Shown piece after piece: positions 9,106 to 15,832 of a stretch of DNA of 41,737 bases (its first letter is position 1; each line of letters opens with the position of its first letter). The stretch lies in contig CAKPYB010000028.1 of assembly GCA_934202525.1 (NCBI GenBank), positions 1-41,737 of the forward strand, written 5' to 3'. The notes under the pieces are model-generated. The model saw nothing but the letters and a program-made list of their open reading frames with translations, was not told where the DNA came from and did not search any database. A program made the position numbers and the translations under genes. This DNA comes from an uncultured Prevotella sp. Its GTDB lineage: Bacteria > Bacteroidota > Bacteroidia > Bacteroidales > Bacteroidaceae.

Positions 9106-9127
9106 GGTGGATTCATAAGAATCCACC
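9106..9127 (+). promoter_or_regulatory. Intercistronic hairpin between susD and the phosphodiesterase genes
   Basis: A perfect 9-bp stem GGTGGATTC/GAATCCACC with an ATAA loop lies 21 bp after the SusD stop. There is no T tract after it, so it is more likely an mRNA 3'-end stabiliser, processing site or partial attenuator than a full terminator. Confidence 0.5.
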
Positions 9128-9150
9128 AACCTTCAAATAAAACTTCAAAA

Positions 9151-10050
9151 ATGAGAAAAATAATAGTTACTTTGGTAAGTATGCTTTTGGGGTTGAATGC
9201 TGTAGCTCAAAACAAAGGTATAGATTTTCTCTTGAACAAGCTGTATGATGGAGGTAAGTCTAATTATGTGATGATTATTGCACATCGAGGTAACTGGCGA
9301 AACGCTCCAGAAAATTCTCTTCAAGGCTACAAACAATGCATAGATGGTGGCATCGATGGAATCGAAATTGATGTACACATGACAAAAGATAGTGCTATTG
9401 TTATTATGCATGATGACACATTGGATCGAACAACGACAGGAAAAGGATTGGTTTCTGACTATACTTTAGAGCAAATAAAACAATTAAACTTAAAATCTCC
9501 AATAGGGGTTGTTACCCGTCAAAAAGTACCAACACTGGAGGAAGTATTAGACTTATGCAATGACAAAGTTCTTATTCAAGTTGATAAATGGCAACCGATA
9601 AAAGCGAAAGTTATCGAAATAATCCGAAAGTATAAAATGCAGAAACAGATTATTTTGCGTGGCACATTTAACAGCAACACTTATAATAAAAACTACCGCG
9701 AGTTACTGGATGGATGCATATTTAGCCCTGTAGTTGTATGCAACGGAAAAACAGATAACCAAAAGCTTGATGATTATATGACAAATATTAAGTCGCCAAT
9801 AATGAGCCTATCATTTAAGCGAGATGATTTTCCAGTATTGAATCGTGCGAACGAAATGAAATCTCATGGATTCCGTATATGGTATAACTCACTTTGGGAT
9901 ACATTTAATGGAGGACATGATGATGAACTGGCATTAGATAATCCAGACGAAAGCTACGGATGGCTTCTTGAAAAAGGTGCCAATATCATATTTAGCGATA
10001 ATCCTTTCTTGCTGTTAGATTATCTCACTAAAAAAGGAAGAAGAGAATAA
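9151..10050 (+). CDS. Secreted glycerophosphodiester phosphodiesterase (first of two)
   Basis: A 299-residue GDPD/GlpQ-family enzyme, which hydrolyses glycerophosphodiesters to glycerol-3-phosphate and an alcohol. A cleavable signal peptide (MRKIIVTLVSMLLGLNAVAQ) places it in the periplasm. The catalytic pattern is complete: His45-Arg46 in IIAHRGNWRNAPENS, the metal ligands Glu72 and Asp74 in GIEIDVHMT, and His87 in VIMHDDTLDRTTTG. The C-terminal part contains a WYNSLWDTFNGGHDDE block shared with the next gene. It lies between SusD and its paralog, 21 bp before the latter, in the same transcription unit. The two proteins clearly share an origin but differ along their whole length, so the duplication is not recent and they may prefer different head groups. 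Confidence 0.93.
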   Translation: MRKIIVTLVSMLLGLNAVAQNKGIDFLLNKLYDGGKSNYVMIIAHRGNWRNAPENSLQGYKQCIDGGIDGIEIDVHMTKDSAIVIMHDDTLDRTTTGKGLVSDYTLEQIKQLNLKSPIGVVTRQKVPTLEEVLDLCNDKVLIQVDKWQPIKAKVIEIIRKYKMQKQIILRGTFNSNTYNKNYRELLDGCIFSPVVVCNGKTDNQKLDDYMTNIKSPIMSLSFKRDDFPVLNRANEMKSHGFRIWYNSLWDTFNGGHDDELALDNPDESYGWLLEKGANIIFSDNPFLLLDYLTKKGRRE

Positions 10051-10071
10051 AAACTTTAAAACGTATACAAG

Positions 10072-10971
10072 ATGAAACAGAAATTTCTTTTATTGCTTTT
10101 AGCAATTGTATGTACTGCAAATATCTTTGCACAAGACAGAGTGAGTAAAATCCGTAATAAACTTTTAAATCGTGATGAATCTTCTGTAATCGTAGCCTCC
10201 CATCGTGGAGACTGGCGAAATTTTCCTGAGAATTCTTTAGAAGCAATAGACAATGCCATAAAAATGGGTGTTGATATTGTTGAGATTGATTTACAAAGGA
10301 CAAAAGATGGCGTGTTGATATTGATGCATGATCCAAAGATAGACCGTACAACAACTGGTAAAGGTACTATTTCAGAGTTGACTTATGATTCTATTGCTAA
10401 AACTCACTTGAAGAATGGATGTAATATCCGCACTATCCATAGAGTTCCTACATTGGAAGAAGCTCTTGTTCATGCACGCGGTAAGATTATGTTGAATTTA
10501 GACAAGGCAGACAGATATTTCGAGCAAGTCTACGAGTTGATGAAGAAGACTGGCACAACAAAGCAGATTATAATGAAAGGCACTAAATCTGCAGAAAAGG
10601 TAAAAGAACTATATGGAGAATATCTAAATGATGTTATCTATATGCCTATTGTGAATTTGGACAAGTCTAATGCAGAGCAGCAACTCAACAAGTTTATGAA
10701 GGATATGAATCCTGTGGCTTTTGAATTGTTGTTTAAGAGTGATGAGAATAAACTTCCATTGTCATTGCCAAAGAAAATGAAAGGTAAATCTTTGATTTGG
10801 TATAATACCTTATGGGATACTATGGCAGGAGGACATGATGATGATATGTCTTTACAAGACCCTAATAAGGGATATGGTTATCTCATAGATACTTTGGGAG
10901 CTAGAATTATACAAACAGATAGACCTCAGTACTTATTGGATTATTTGCGTTCTCGTAACCTTCATGATTAA
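10072..10971 (+). CDS. Secreted glycerophosphodiester phosphodiesterase (second of two)
   Basis: A 299-residue paralog of the preceding gene and of identical length. The signal peptide is MKQKFLLLLLAIVCTANIFA. Catalytic residues are conserved: His44-Arg45 in VASHRGDWRNFPENS, Glu71 and Asp73 in IVEIDLQRT, and His86 in ILMHDPKIDRTTTG. The C-terminal WYNTLWDTMAGGHDDD block matches the first copy. Five bases separate its stop from the transporter start, so the two are surely co-translated. The expected product, glycerol-3-phosphate, is what GlpT-type carriers import, which ties enzyme and transporter into one pathway. The specificity difference from the first copy cannot be read from the sequence. 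Confidence 0.93.
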   Translation: MKQKFLLLLLAIVCTANIFAQDRVSKIRNKLLNRDESSVIVASHRGDWRNFPENSLEAIDNAIKMGVDIVEIDLQRTKDGVLILMHDPKIDRTTTGKGTISELTYDSIAKTHLKNGCNIRTIHRVPTLEEALVHARGKIMLNLDKADRYFEQVYELMKKTGTTKQIIMKGTKSAEKVKELYGEYLNDVIYMPIVNLDKSNAEQQLNKFMKDMNPVAFELLFKSDENKLPLSLPKKMKGKSLIWYNTLWDTMAGGHDDDMSLQDPNKGYGYLIDTLGARIIQTDRPQYLLDYLRSRNLHD

Positions 10972-10976
10972 ATGTT

Positions 10977-12305
10977 ATGTGGAAGAAAATCGTAGATTAT
11001 TATAAAATTCCAGAAGCAGCTAAAGAACCGAGTACCGATAGTGCTCGGTTCAAAAAAATACGCCTTATTTCATTCCTTACTGCAACTTTGGGATATGGTA
11101 TGTATTACGTTTGTCGTTTAAGCATGAATGTAATTCGTAAACCAATGGTTGATGATGGTGTTTTTACAGAAACTGAAATTGGTATCATAGGCTCTTGCTT
11201 GTTCTTTACTTATGCTATAGGTAAATTCTGTAATGGTTTTATAGCAGATAGAAGTAATGTGAAAAAGTTGATGTCAACAGGTCTTTTGATTTCGGCTTTG
11301 ATAAACTTGGCGCTTGGATTCACCAATTCGTTTATCGTGTTCGCAGTACTTTGGGGTATCAATGGATATTTTCAATCTATGGGAGCAGCATCTGGAGTAG
11401 TATCACTATCCCGCTGGTTTGATGCATCAAATCGTGGTACTTATTATGGTTATTGGAGCGCAAGTCATAATTTAGGTGAGGCTATCACTTTCATATCCAT
11501 TGCTATTCTTGCTACTAATTTTGGGTGGCGATATGGATTGATTGGAGCAGGCTTAATCGGCATTGCTTATTTTTTCATTATGCAATGGTTAATGAAAGAT
11601 ACACCTCAGAAGTATGGCTATTTATTAGAGGATGCGACTTCTAAAAAAGAAGAAAAGAATAAGGCTGATTTCAACGCAAGCCAGAAGACCGTCTTATGTA
11701 GTTCTGCTATATGGATTCTAGCTTTAGCAAGTGCGTTTATGTATATAAGTAGATATGCTGTAAACAGTTGGGGAGTCTTTTATCTGGAGACGATGAAGGG
11801 ATATTCTACTCTTGACGCAAGCTTTATTATTTCCATCAGTTCTGTTTGTGGTATTGTAGGAACAGTTGCTTCAGGTTTAATCTCAGACAAATTATTCAAA
11901 GGATCTAGAAACATACCGGCTTTGGTCTTTGGCTTGATGAATGTTTTGGCGCTATGTTTATTCTTATTAGTACCAGGTGTTCATTTCTATATTGATGTTA
12001 TTGCTATGGTATTATTCGGACTAGGAATCGGCGTTCTGATTTGTTTCCTCGGTGGTCTTATGGCCGTAGATTTAGCTCCTAAGAACGCAGCAGGTGCAGC
12101 TCTTGGTGTTGTTGGCGTGGCAAGCTACATTGGTGCCGGTATCCAAGACATTATGAGCGGTCTACTCATCGAGGGCAACAAGCATCTGGTAAATGGCGTA
12201 GAGACCTACGACTTTACCTACATCAATTATTTCTGGATTGGTGCAGCTTTGATGTCTGTACTATTGACACTTTTGGTTTGGAATGCGAAGCCAAAGACTG
12301 TTTAA
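10977..12305 (+). CDS. Organophosphate:Pi antiporter family (GlpT/UhpC-like) MFS transporter
   Basis: A 442-residue inner-membrane carrier with 12 predicted membrane segments in two halves. Family marks include GYGMYYVCRLSMNVIRKPM in the first segment, with an Arg where GlpT has its substrate Arg45. Other marks are the loop FCNGFIADRSNVKKLM, the motif GYFQSMGAASGVVSLSRWF (the GWFQGxG region of GlpT) and a second Arg in YISRYAVNSWGVFYLE in the seventh segment. These two Arg positions bind the phosphate of glycerol-3-phosphate in the known family. It overlaps nothing and starts 5 bp after the second phosphodiesterase. Glycerol-3-phosphate is the most likely substrate from context; a hexose phosphate is the main alternative. 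The last ~250 bp use more G/C-ending codons than the rest of the operon. Confidence 0.9.
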   Translation: MWKKIVDYYKIPEAAKEPSTDSARFKKIRLISFLTATLGYGMYYVCRLSMNVIRKPMVDDGVFTETEIGIIGSCLFFTYAIGKFCNGFIADRSNVKKLMSTGLLISALINLALGFTNSFIVFAVLWGINGYFQSMGAASGVVSLSRWFDASNRGTYYGYWSASHNLGEAITFISIAILATNFGWRYGLIGAGLIGIAYFFIMQWLMKDTPQKYGYLLEDATSKKEEKNKADFNASQKTVLCSSAIWILALASAFMYISRYAVNSWGVFYLETMKGYSTLDASFIISISSVCGIVGTVASGLISDKLFKGSRNIPALVFGLMNVLALCLFLLVPGVHFYIDVIAMVLFGLGIGVLICFLGGLMAVDLAPKNAAGAALGVVGVASYIGAGIQDIMSGLLIEGNKHLVNGVETYDFTYINYFWIGAALMSVLLTLLVWNAKPKTV

Positions 12306-12328
12306 GAAATAAACGAAGCTATCATCAA

Positions 12329-12819
12329 AATACTCTTCACTCTTCACCTTTCGGCCGGAAACCCCTGTGTTTATCGGCATTCCGAGGGGTGAAGAGTTGT
12401 TTTTATCTCTTCACCCACTCTTCACCACTCTTCACCACTCTGTTTGAGGGTGTGTCACACTTCTGTCAAACAACTCAAGTAGTTCAGTCGAGCAACTCAA
12501 GTAGTTCAGTAAGACAACTCAAGTAGTTCTGTAAGCGAGTTCAGACGTCTCGATTAACTGATGCAGACGTCTCGATAAGCAGATGCAGACGTCTCGATAA
12601 GCTTACAGATACGTCTCCGTTAGCTTACGCAGCCATATCAGTTACCCGATGCAGCCATATCAGTTACAGGTTTGCAAGTCGGCTAGGCGTTCTATTAGAA
12701 GCGCATGAGTGGGTGAAGAGAGGTGAAGAGTAGGTGAAGAGTGACAGAATACTCTTCACCCCTCGGAATGCCGATAAACACAGGGGATTCGGGGCTTTTG
12801 GTGAAGAGTGAAGAGTATT
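12329..12819. repeat. About 490-bp inverted-repeat element enclosing a 22-bp array
   Basis: The left arm 12329-12397 and right arm 12748-12819 are inverted copies. The outer 20 bp match perfectly (12329-12348 against 12800-12819), and an inner 36 bp also match perfectly (12362-12397 against 12751-12786), with a few differences between. Inside the arms, CTCTTCACC occurs three times (12407-12437) and its complement GGTGAAGAG three times (12712-12741), extending the symmetry. No transposase or convincing ORF is present. It resembles a non-autonomous, MITE-like element, but target-site duplications were not established. Confidence 0.7.
12449..12668. repeat. Array of 22-bp-period units, copy 1 (nine clear units plus one degenerate)
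   Basis: Nine head-to-tail units of exactly 22 bp occupy 12471-12668, with a weak tenth at 12449-12470. Positions 6-7 (CA), 14-15 (TC) and 18 (T) of the unit are constant. Positions 8-13 vary as a hexamer: AGTAGT in units 1-3, GACGTC in 4-6, TACGTC in 7, GCCATA in 8-9. The period is not a multiple of three, so it is not coding. The same arrangement recurs at 37152-37349. Confidence 0.85.
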
Positions 12820-12875
12820 TGGCAGGATGCCTATACGAAAATAAAACAAAGGAGTTTTCGATAACTGTTCCAGTA

Positions 12876-12914
12876 AAACAGCCGACTAGCCACTCAGGCG
12901 CTAGTCGGCTGTTT
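12876..12914. repeat. 15-bp perfect hairpin, possible terminator
   Basis: Arms AAACAGCCGACTAGC (12876-12890) and the complement (12900-12914) enclose a 9-base loop. It could terminate transcription read from either side, but it is followed by GCGTTTTG and not a clean T tract. Confidence 0.6.
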
Positions 12915-12921
12915 GCGTTTT

Positions 12922-13111
12922 GCCAGTTGGCTATTTATATTTTGCCAGTTGGCTATTTCCGATTCTCGCATCAATCATCGCAAGTACTTGCATCTATCAT
13001 CGTAAGTACTTGCATCGACTATCGCAAGTACTTGCATCTGCCATCGTAAGCACTTGCATCTATCATCGTAAGTACCTGCATCAATCATCATAAATACTTG
13101 CATTAATACAC
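12922..13111. repeat. 22-bp-period arrays with palindromic cores
   Basis: Two 22-bp units with core GCCAGTTGGC start at 12922 and 12944. They are followed by a run of 22-bp units at 12980, 13002, 13024, 13046, 13068 and 13090, with a partial unit at 12958. The main core is the 12-bp palindrome GCAAGTACTTGC or variants (GTAAGTACTTGC, GTAAGCACTTGC), and each core is followed by a conserved ATC-rich spacer such as ATCTATCATC. The spacing is exact in all six. No reading frame fits. Confidence 0.85.
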
Positions 13112-13215
13112 GCTATTTTGCTCGAAATGGGGTAAATATACCACTTCGAGCAGAATAAACGCACGCTATTTTGCTCGAAACGGGGTAAAAATACCATTTC
13201 GAGCAGAATTTACTT
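13110..13215. repeat. Two tandem 53-bp hairpin units
   Basis: Units 13110-13162 and 13163-13215 are close copies that both begin ACGCTATTTTGCTCGAAA. Each folds into a hairpin with TGCTCGAA pairing to TTCGAGCA and an inner GGTA/TACC. They abut the last 22-bp unit of the preceding array. Confidence 0.75.
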
Positions 13216-13220
13216 GGCAT

Positions 13221-13386
13221 TTACGAACCGATACTCACTTTCGCCATCGGCTCATTATCGTTCAGACGCAAGATAATGCGGCAGATGTTATCCTTCCATT
13301 GCGTCTTCATGATGCCATCCGTCATCTGCACCTTTTCTACAGATGCAGAGAGATACTGCGCATCATATTCCAGACGGGCCATACCG
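13221..13386 (-). pseudogene. Remnant of a C-terminal coding region, family not recognised
   Basis: Reading on the - strand from about 13386 to a TAA at 13221-13223, the frame is open for about 54 codons with protein-like composition (MARLEYDAQYLSASVEKVQM near the start, then KDNICRIILRLND, ending AKVSIGS). The codon choice is like that of real genes here. The upstream end is cut by the REP-like palindrome at 13386, and no continuation is found on its other side. I could not assign a family. It has the look of the last part of a secreted enzyme lost by deletion or repeat insertion downstream of the GH127 gene. Confidence 0.5.
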
Positions 13387-13513
13387 CCCTGTAAGGGCAA
13401 AAGCTTTACTAATTATCTGGTTTTAAAGCTTTTGCCCTTACAGGGCGACAGGTTTACATCCATTAAAAACCCAGGGCGTTGCCCTGGGCTATGAGCTTCT
13501 GCCCTTTCAGGGC
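13386..13513. repeat. REP-like palindrome cluster
   Basis: Three palindromes share GCCCT/AGGGC ends. The first is a large one with perfect 23-bp arms (13386-13408 and 13424-13446, loop 15). The second is CCCAGGGC-GTT-GCCCTGGG (13470-13488). The third is GCCCT-TTC-AGGGC (13501-13513). They lie downstream of GH127 and interrupt the coding remnant. The pattern is like repetitive extragenic palindromes. Confidence 0.7.
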
Positions 13514-13540
13514 GTGTGGAGTCTACTTACTGTAGTTCAA

Positions 13541-15616
13541 TTACTTATCCATAAACGACAAGCCCTGATAGAACCAGACATTCATCTGGTTGGCGCCACG
13601 ATGATTCCAGGCATAGTAAGGAATCAGGGTGAGGTCCTGAACCTTGACAGAAATGACACCCTCCTTCTTTTGGTCTAAGATATGAGCAGGTGTACTGATA
13701 GCCTTGACATTGAAGGCAGGAGCACCCTGGGTCTCCTTGTTCTCAATGCTGTAGTTATCCACCAAAGTGAAGTTTGGCTTCTTGGCCATGATGGTGCGGA
13801 GTACAGGCTCGTTATCGTTATCTACAGCCTCAGCACAGTATACCAATGGACCACGCTCTACAGCCACCTTGCCCTTGTCATCAGCTACCTTGCCGTTAGC
13901 CACAACCGTGCGGATAGGCATATCGAAGTGGATGCGGATTACATCGCCCTTCTTGATGTTCTTGACAGGGAGATAACCCTTGTTGGCATTGAGGTCAGCC
14001 TCAACAGCCTTGCCGTTTACAGTTACGCTATAAGCTGGCTTCTCTGCATCGCTATACTTGTAAAGGTCGCTAGGCACCACCTGGTTGCGAACCCATCCAG
14101 GAATACGAACCAGAAGATTGGCATTCTTTACGCCGCTCTTCTTCACAGCAATCTTGATATCGCCGTTCCAAGGATACTCGGTAGTCTCCTCCAGAACCAC
14201 ATCCTTGCCATTCACCTTGATGGTAGATGTATTGCCGGCAAAGAGGTTTACATAGATGTTGTTGTCCTTCACACCATAGAGATAGCCAGGGATAGAAGGG
14301 ATGAAGCGGCTCAGGTTACTTGGGCAGCAGGCACATCCAAACCAAGGCTGGCGGGTGGTGTTGCCATCGGCATTAAACTTATACTTGCCGTCGCTTGACA
14401 ATGGGTTAGGATAGAAGAATCTACCGCCATCCATGCTCATACCCGAGATGACGCCATTATATAAGGTACGCTCCATGCAGTCGATATACTTGCTCTCGCC
14501 GTGAAGGAGGAACATACGCTCGAAGAGGTAAACCATAGAGATGGCTGCACAGGTCTCATTGTAGGCAGTCATGTTTGGCAACTCATAATCTGCACCGAAT
14601 GCCTCACCTGCATGACGGGCACCTACTCCACCTGTAAGATAGTATTTCTTGCCTACGATGTTTTCGAAGATACGGTCGATAACCTTCATATAGGCAGAAT
14701 CCTTGGTCAGGGCAGCCACATCAGCAATACCAGCATACATATAGCCGGCACGAACAGCATGACCCACCGCCTCCTTCTGCTCCAGGATAGGAGCCTGACT
14801 CTGAGAATATGGGTTGCGGATATGAGTCTTGCCACGATAGTCGAGCAGATATTTAGCCTCATCCAGATACTTCTTCTCACCGGTCAGGGTATAGAGACGA
14901 GCCAAAGCCATCTCAGCAATCTGATGACCAGGAACGATGGTAGCCTGTCCTGGCTTAGGACCTACTTCCTTCACCACGCAATCTGCATAACGCTTGGCGA
15001 TATTCAGGAACTTGGTGCTTCCGGTAGCCTGATAGTGAGCGCAGGCTGCATCAACCATGTGACCGAGGTTGTAAAGCTCGTGGCTCAAATCCTCGTCCTT
15101 GACCCAACGCTTGTCACCCGACCACTGGTGTGGATGCTTTGGGTTGATGGTACGGGCTGTATAGAGATAGCCATCAGGCTCCTGAGCAGCACCTACTACA
15201 TCGAGTACGCTGTCGATATAAGCCTTCAGTTTCTTATCTGGATAAGTCTGGAGAATATAGCTGGCACCTTCGATGGTCTTATAAACATCGGTATCATCGA
15301 AAGAGAAGCCCATAAACTTGCTTACATCCCACTCCTTGGTGTTCAAACCCTCGTGGTTAGGATGCTGCAGGGTATAGGCAGCCATCTCGAAATTCTTATA
15401 ACGGTGCTCGCTCTCGCACTTGCTGAAAGCCAATGGCACAGTTACCTCCCGGGCAGCCTTCAGTCGGGCACCCCAGAAAGTGTTCTGCGAAATCTTCACA
15501 CTGGTAAAAGGAACCTGAGTAAATGGATAACCATTACTCAATGTCTTTGCACTCTTCGCCATGGTTGGCACAACTACGGCTGCCGAAAGCAATACTGCTG
15601 AAATTAATCTCTTCAT
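13541..15616 (-). CDS. GH127 beta-L-arabinofuranosidase (DUF1680 family), secreted
   Basis: A 691-residue glycoside hydrolase with a signal peptide (MKRLISAVLLSAAVVVPTMA). GH127 enzymes remove beta-L-arabinofuranose from arabinan oligosaccharides, extensin-type glycans or related side chains using a zinc-bound cysteine nucleophile. The active-site set is present. Glu345 lies in ADYELPN, Glu354 and Cys356 in AYNETC, and Cys430-Cys431 in FGCACCPSN, corresponding to the acid/base and the Glu-Cys3 zinc site of the founding enzyme. An (alpha/alpha)6 barrel fills roughly residues 30-440 and beta domains follow. The gene is alone on its strand, with no SusC/D beside it and REP-like repeats after its stop. 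A promoter-like TATCTTTG lies 51 bp upstream. Confidence 0.93.
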   Translation of the reverse strand: MKRLISAVLLSAAVVVPTMAKSAKTLSNGYPFTQVPFTSVKISQNTFWGARLKAAREVTVPLAFSKCESEHRYKNFEMAAYTLQHPNHEGLNTKEWDVSKFMGFSFDDTDVYKTIEGASYILQTYPDKKLKAYIDSVLDVVGAAQEPDGYLYTARTINPKHPHQWSGDKRWVKDEDLSHELYNLGHMVDAACAHYQATGSTKFLNIAKRYADCVVKEVGPKPGQATIVPGHQIAEMALARLYTLTGEKKYLDEAKYLLDYRGKTHIRNPYSQSQAPILEQKEAVGHAVRAGYMYAGIADVAALTKDSAYMKVIDRIFENIVGKKYYLTGGVGARHAGEAFGADYELPNMTAYNETCAAISMVYLFERMFLLHGESKYIDCMERTLYNGVISGMSMDGGRFFYPNPLSSDGKYKFNADGNTTRQPWFGCACCPSNLSRFIPSIPGYLYGVKDNNIYVNLFAGNTSTIKVNGKDVVLEETTEYPWNGDIKIAVKKSGVKNANLLVRIPGWVRNQVVPSDLYKYSDAEKPAYSVTVNGKAVEADLNANKGYLPVKNIKKGDVIRIHFDMPIRTVVANGKVADDKGKVAVERGPLVYCAEAVDNDNEPVLRTIMAKKPNFTLVDNYSIENKETQGAPAFNVKAISTPAHILDQKKEGVISVKVQDLTLIPYYAWNHRGANQMNVWFYQGLSFMDK

Positions 15617-15666
15617 TTTTCGGATAGGTTTTATTTAATTTATATTATTGTTTGTCATTTCGGTTG

Positions 15667-15674
15667 CAAAGATA
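15667..15674 (-). promoter_or_regulatory. Promoter -7 box for GH127
   Basis: On the - strand TATCTTTG (TAnnTTTG consensus) ends 51 bp before the GH127 start. A matching -33 box at the expected distance is not clear. Confidence 0.5.
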
Positions 15675-15767
15675 AGAAAACTTTCCGACTATAGTGTAAA
15701 ATAAACAATAAAAAAATAGATAATTATCAGTCAAACACCTATATTTATATCATATTTAACGCTTTTT

Positions 15768-15799
15768 CTTGTTCCACTCGTTTTTTTATCTTACCTTTG
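15768..15799 (+). promoter_or_regulatory. Promoter for the Cof-type phosphatase gene
   Basis: CTTG (15768-15771) is followed after 20 bp by TACCTTTG (15792-15799), in the consensus form for Bacteroidota. It lies 33 bp before the ATG at 15833 and is divergent from the GH127 promoter. Confidence 0.65.
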
Positions 15800-15832
15800 C
15801 AGTCAAATTAGAAATACAATAATATATCAAAT

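Noticed and set aside
12278..13049. Short + and - open frames of 60-100 codons within the repeat region
   Set aside because: They run through inverted and 22-bp repeats whose period is not a multiple of three, and their translations look like repeats, not proteins.
12449..13111. 22-bp repeat arrays as a CRISPR
   Set aside because: Units are contiguous with no unique spacers of ~30 bp, repeats are degenerate, and no cas gene is present.
14501..15601. 366-codon open frame on the + strand inside GH127
   Set aside because: It lies wholly antisense to a gene with clear catalytic motifs and shows no recognisable domain or promoter.
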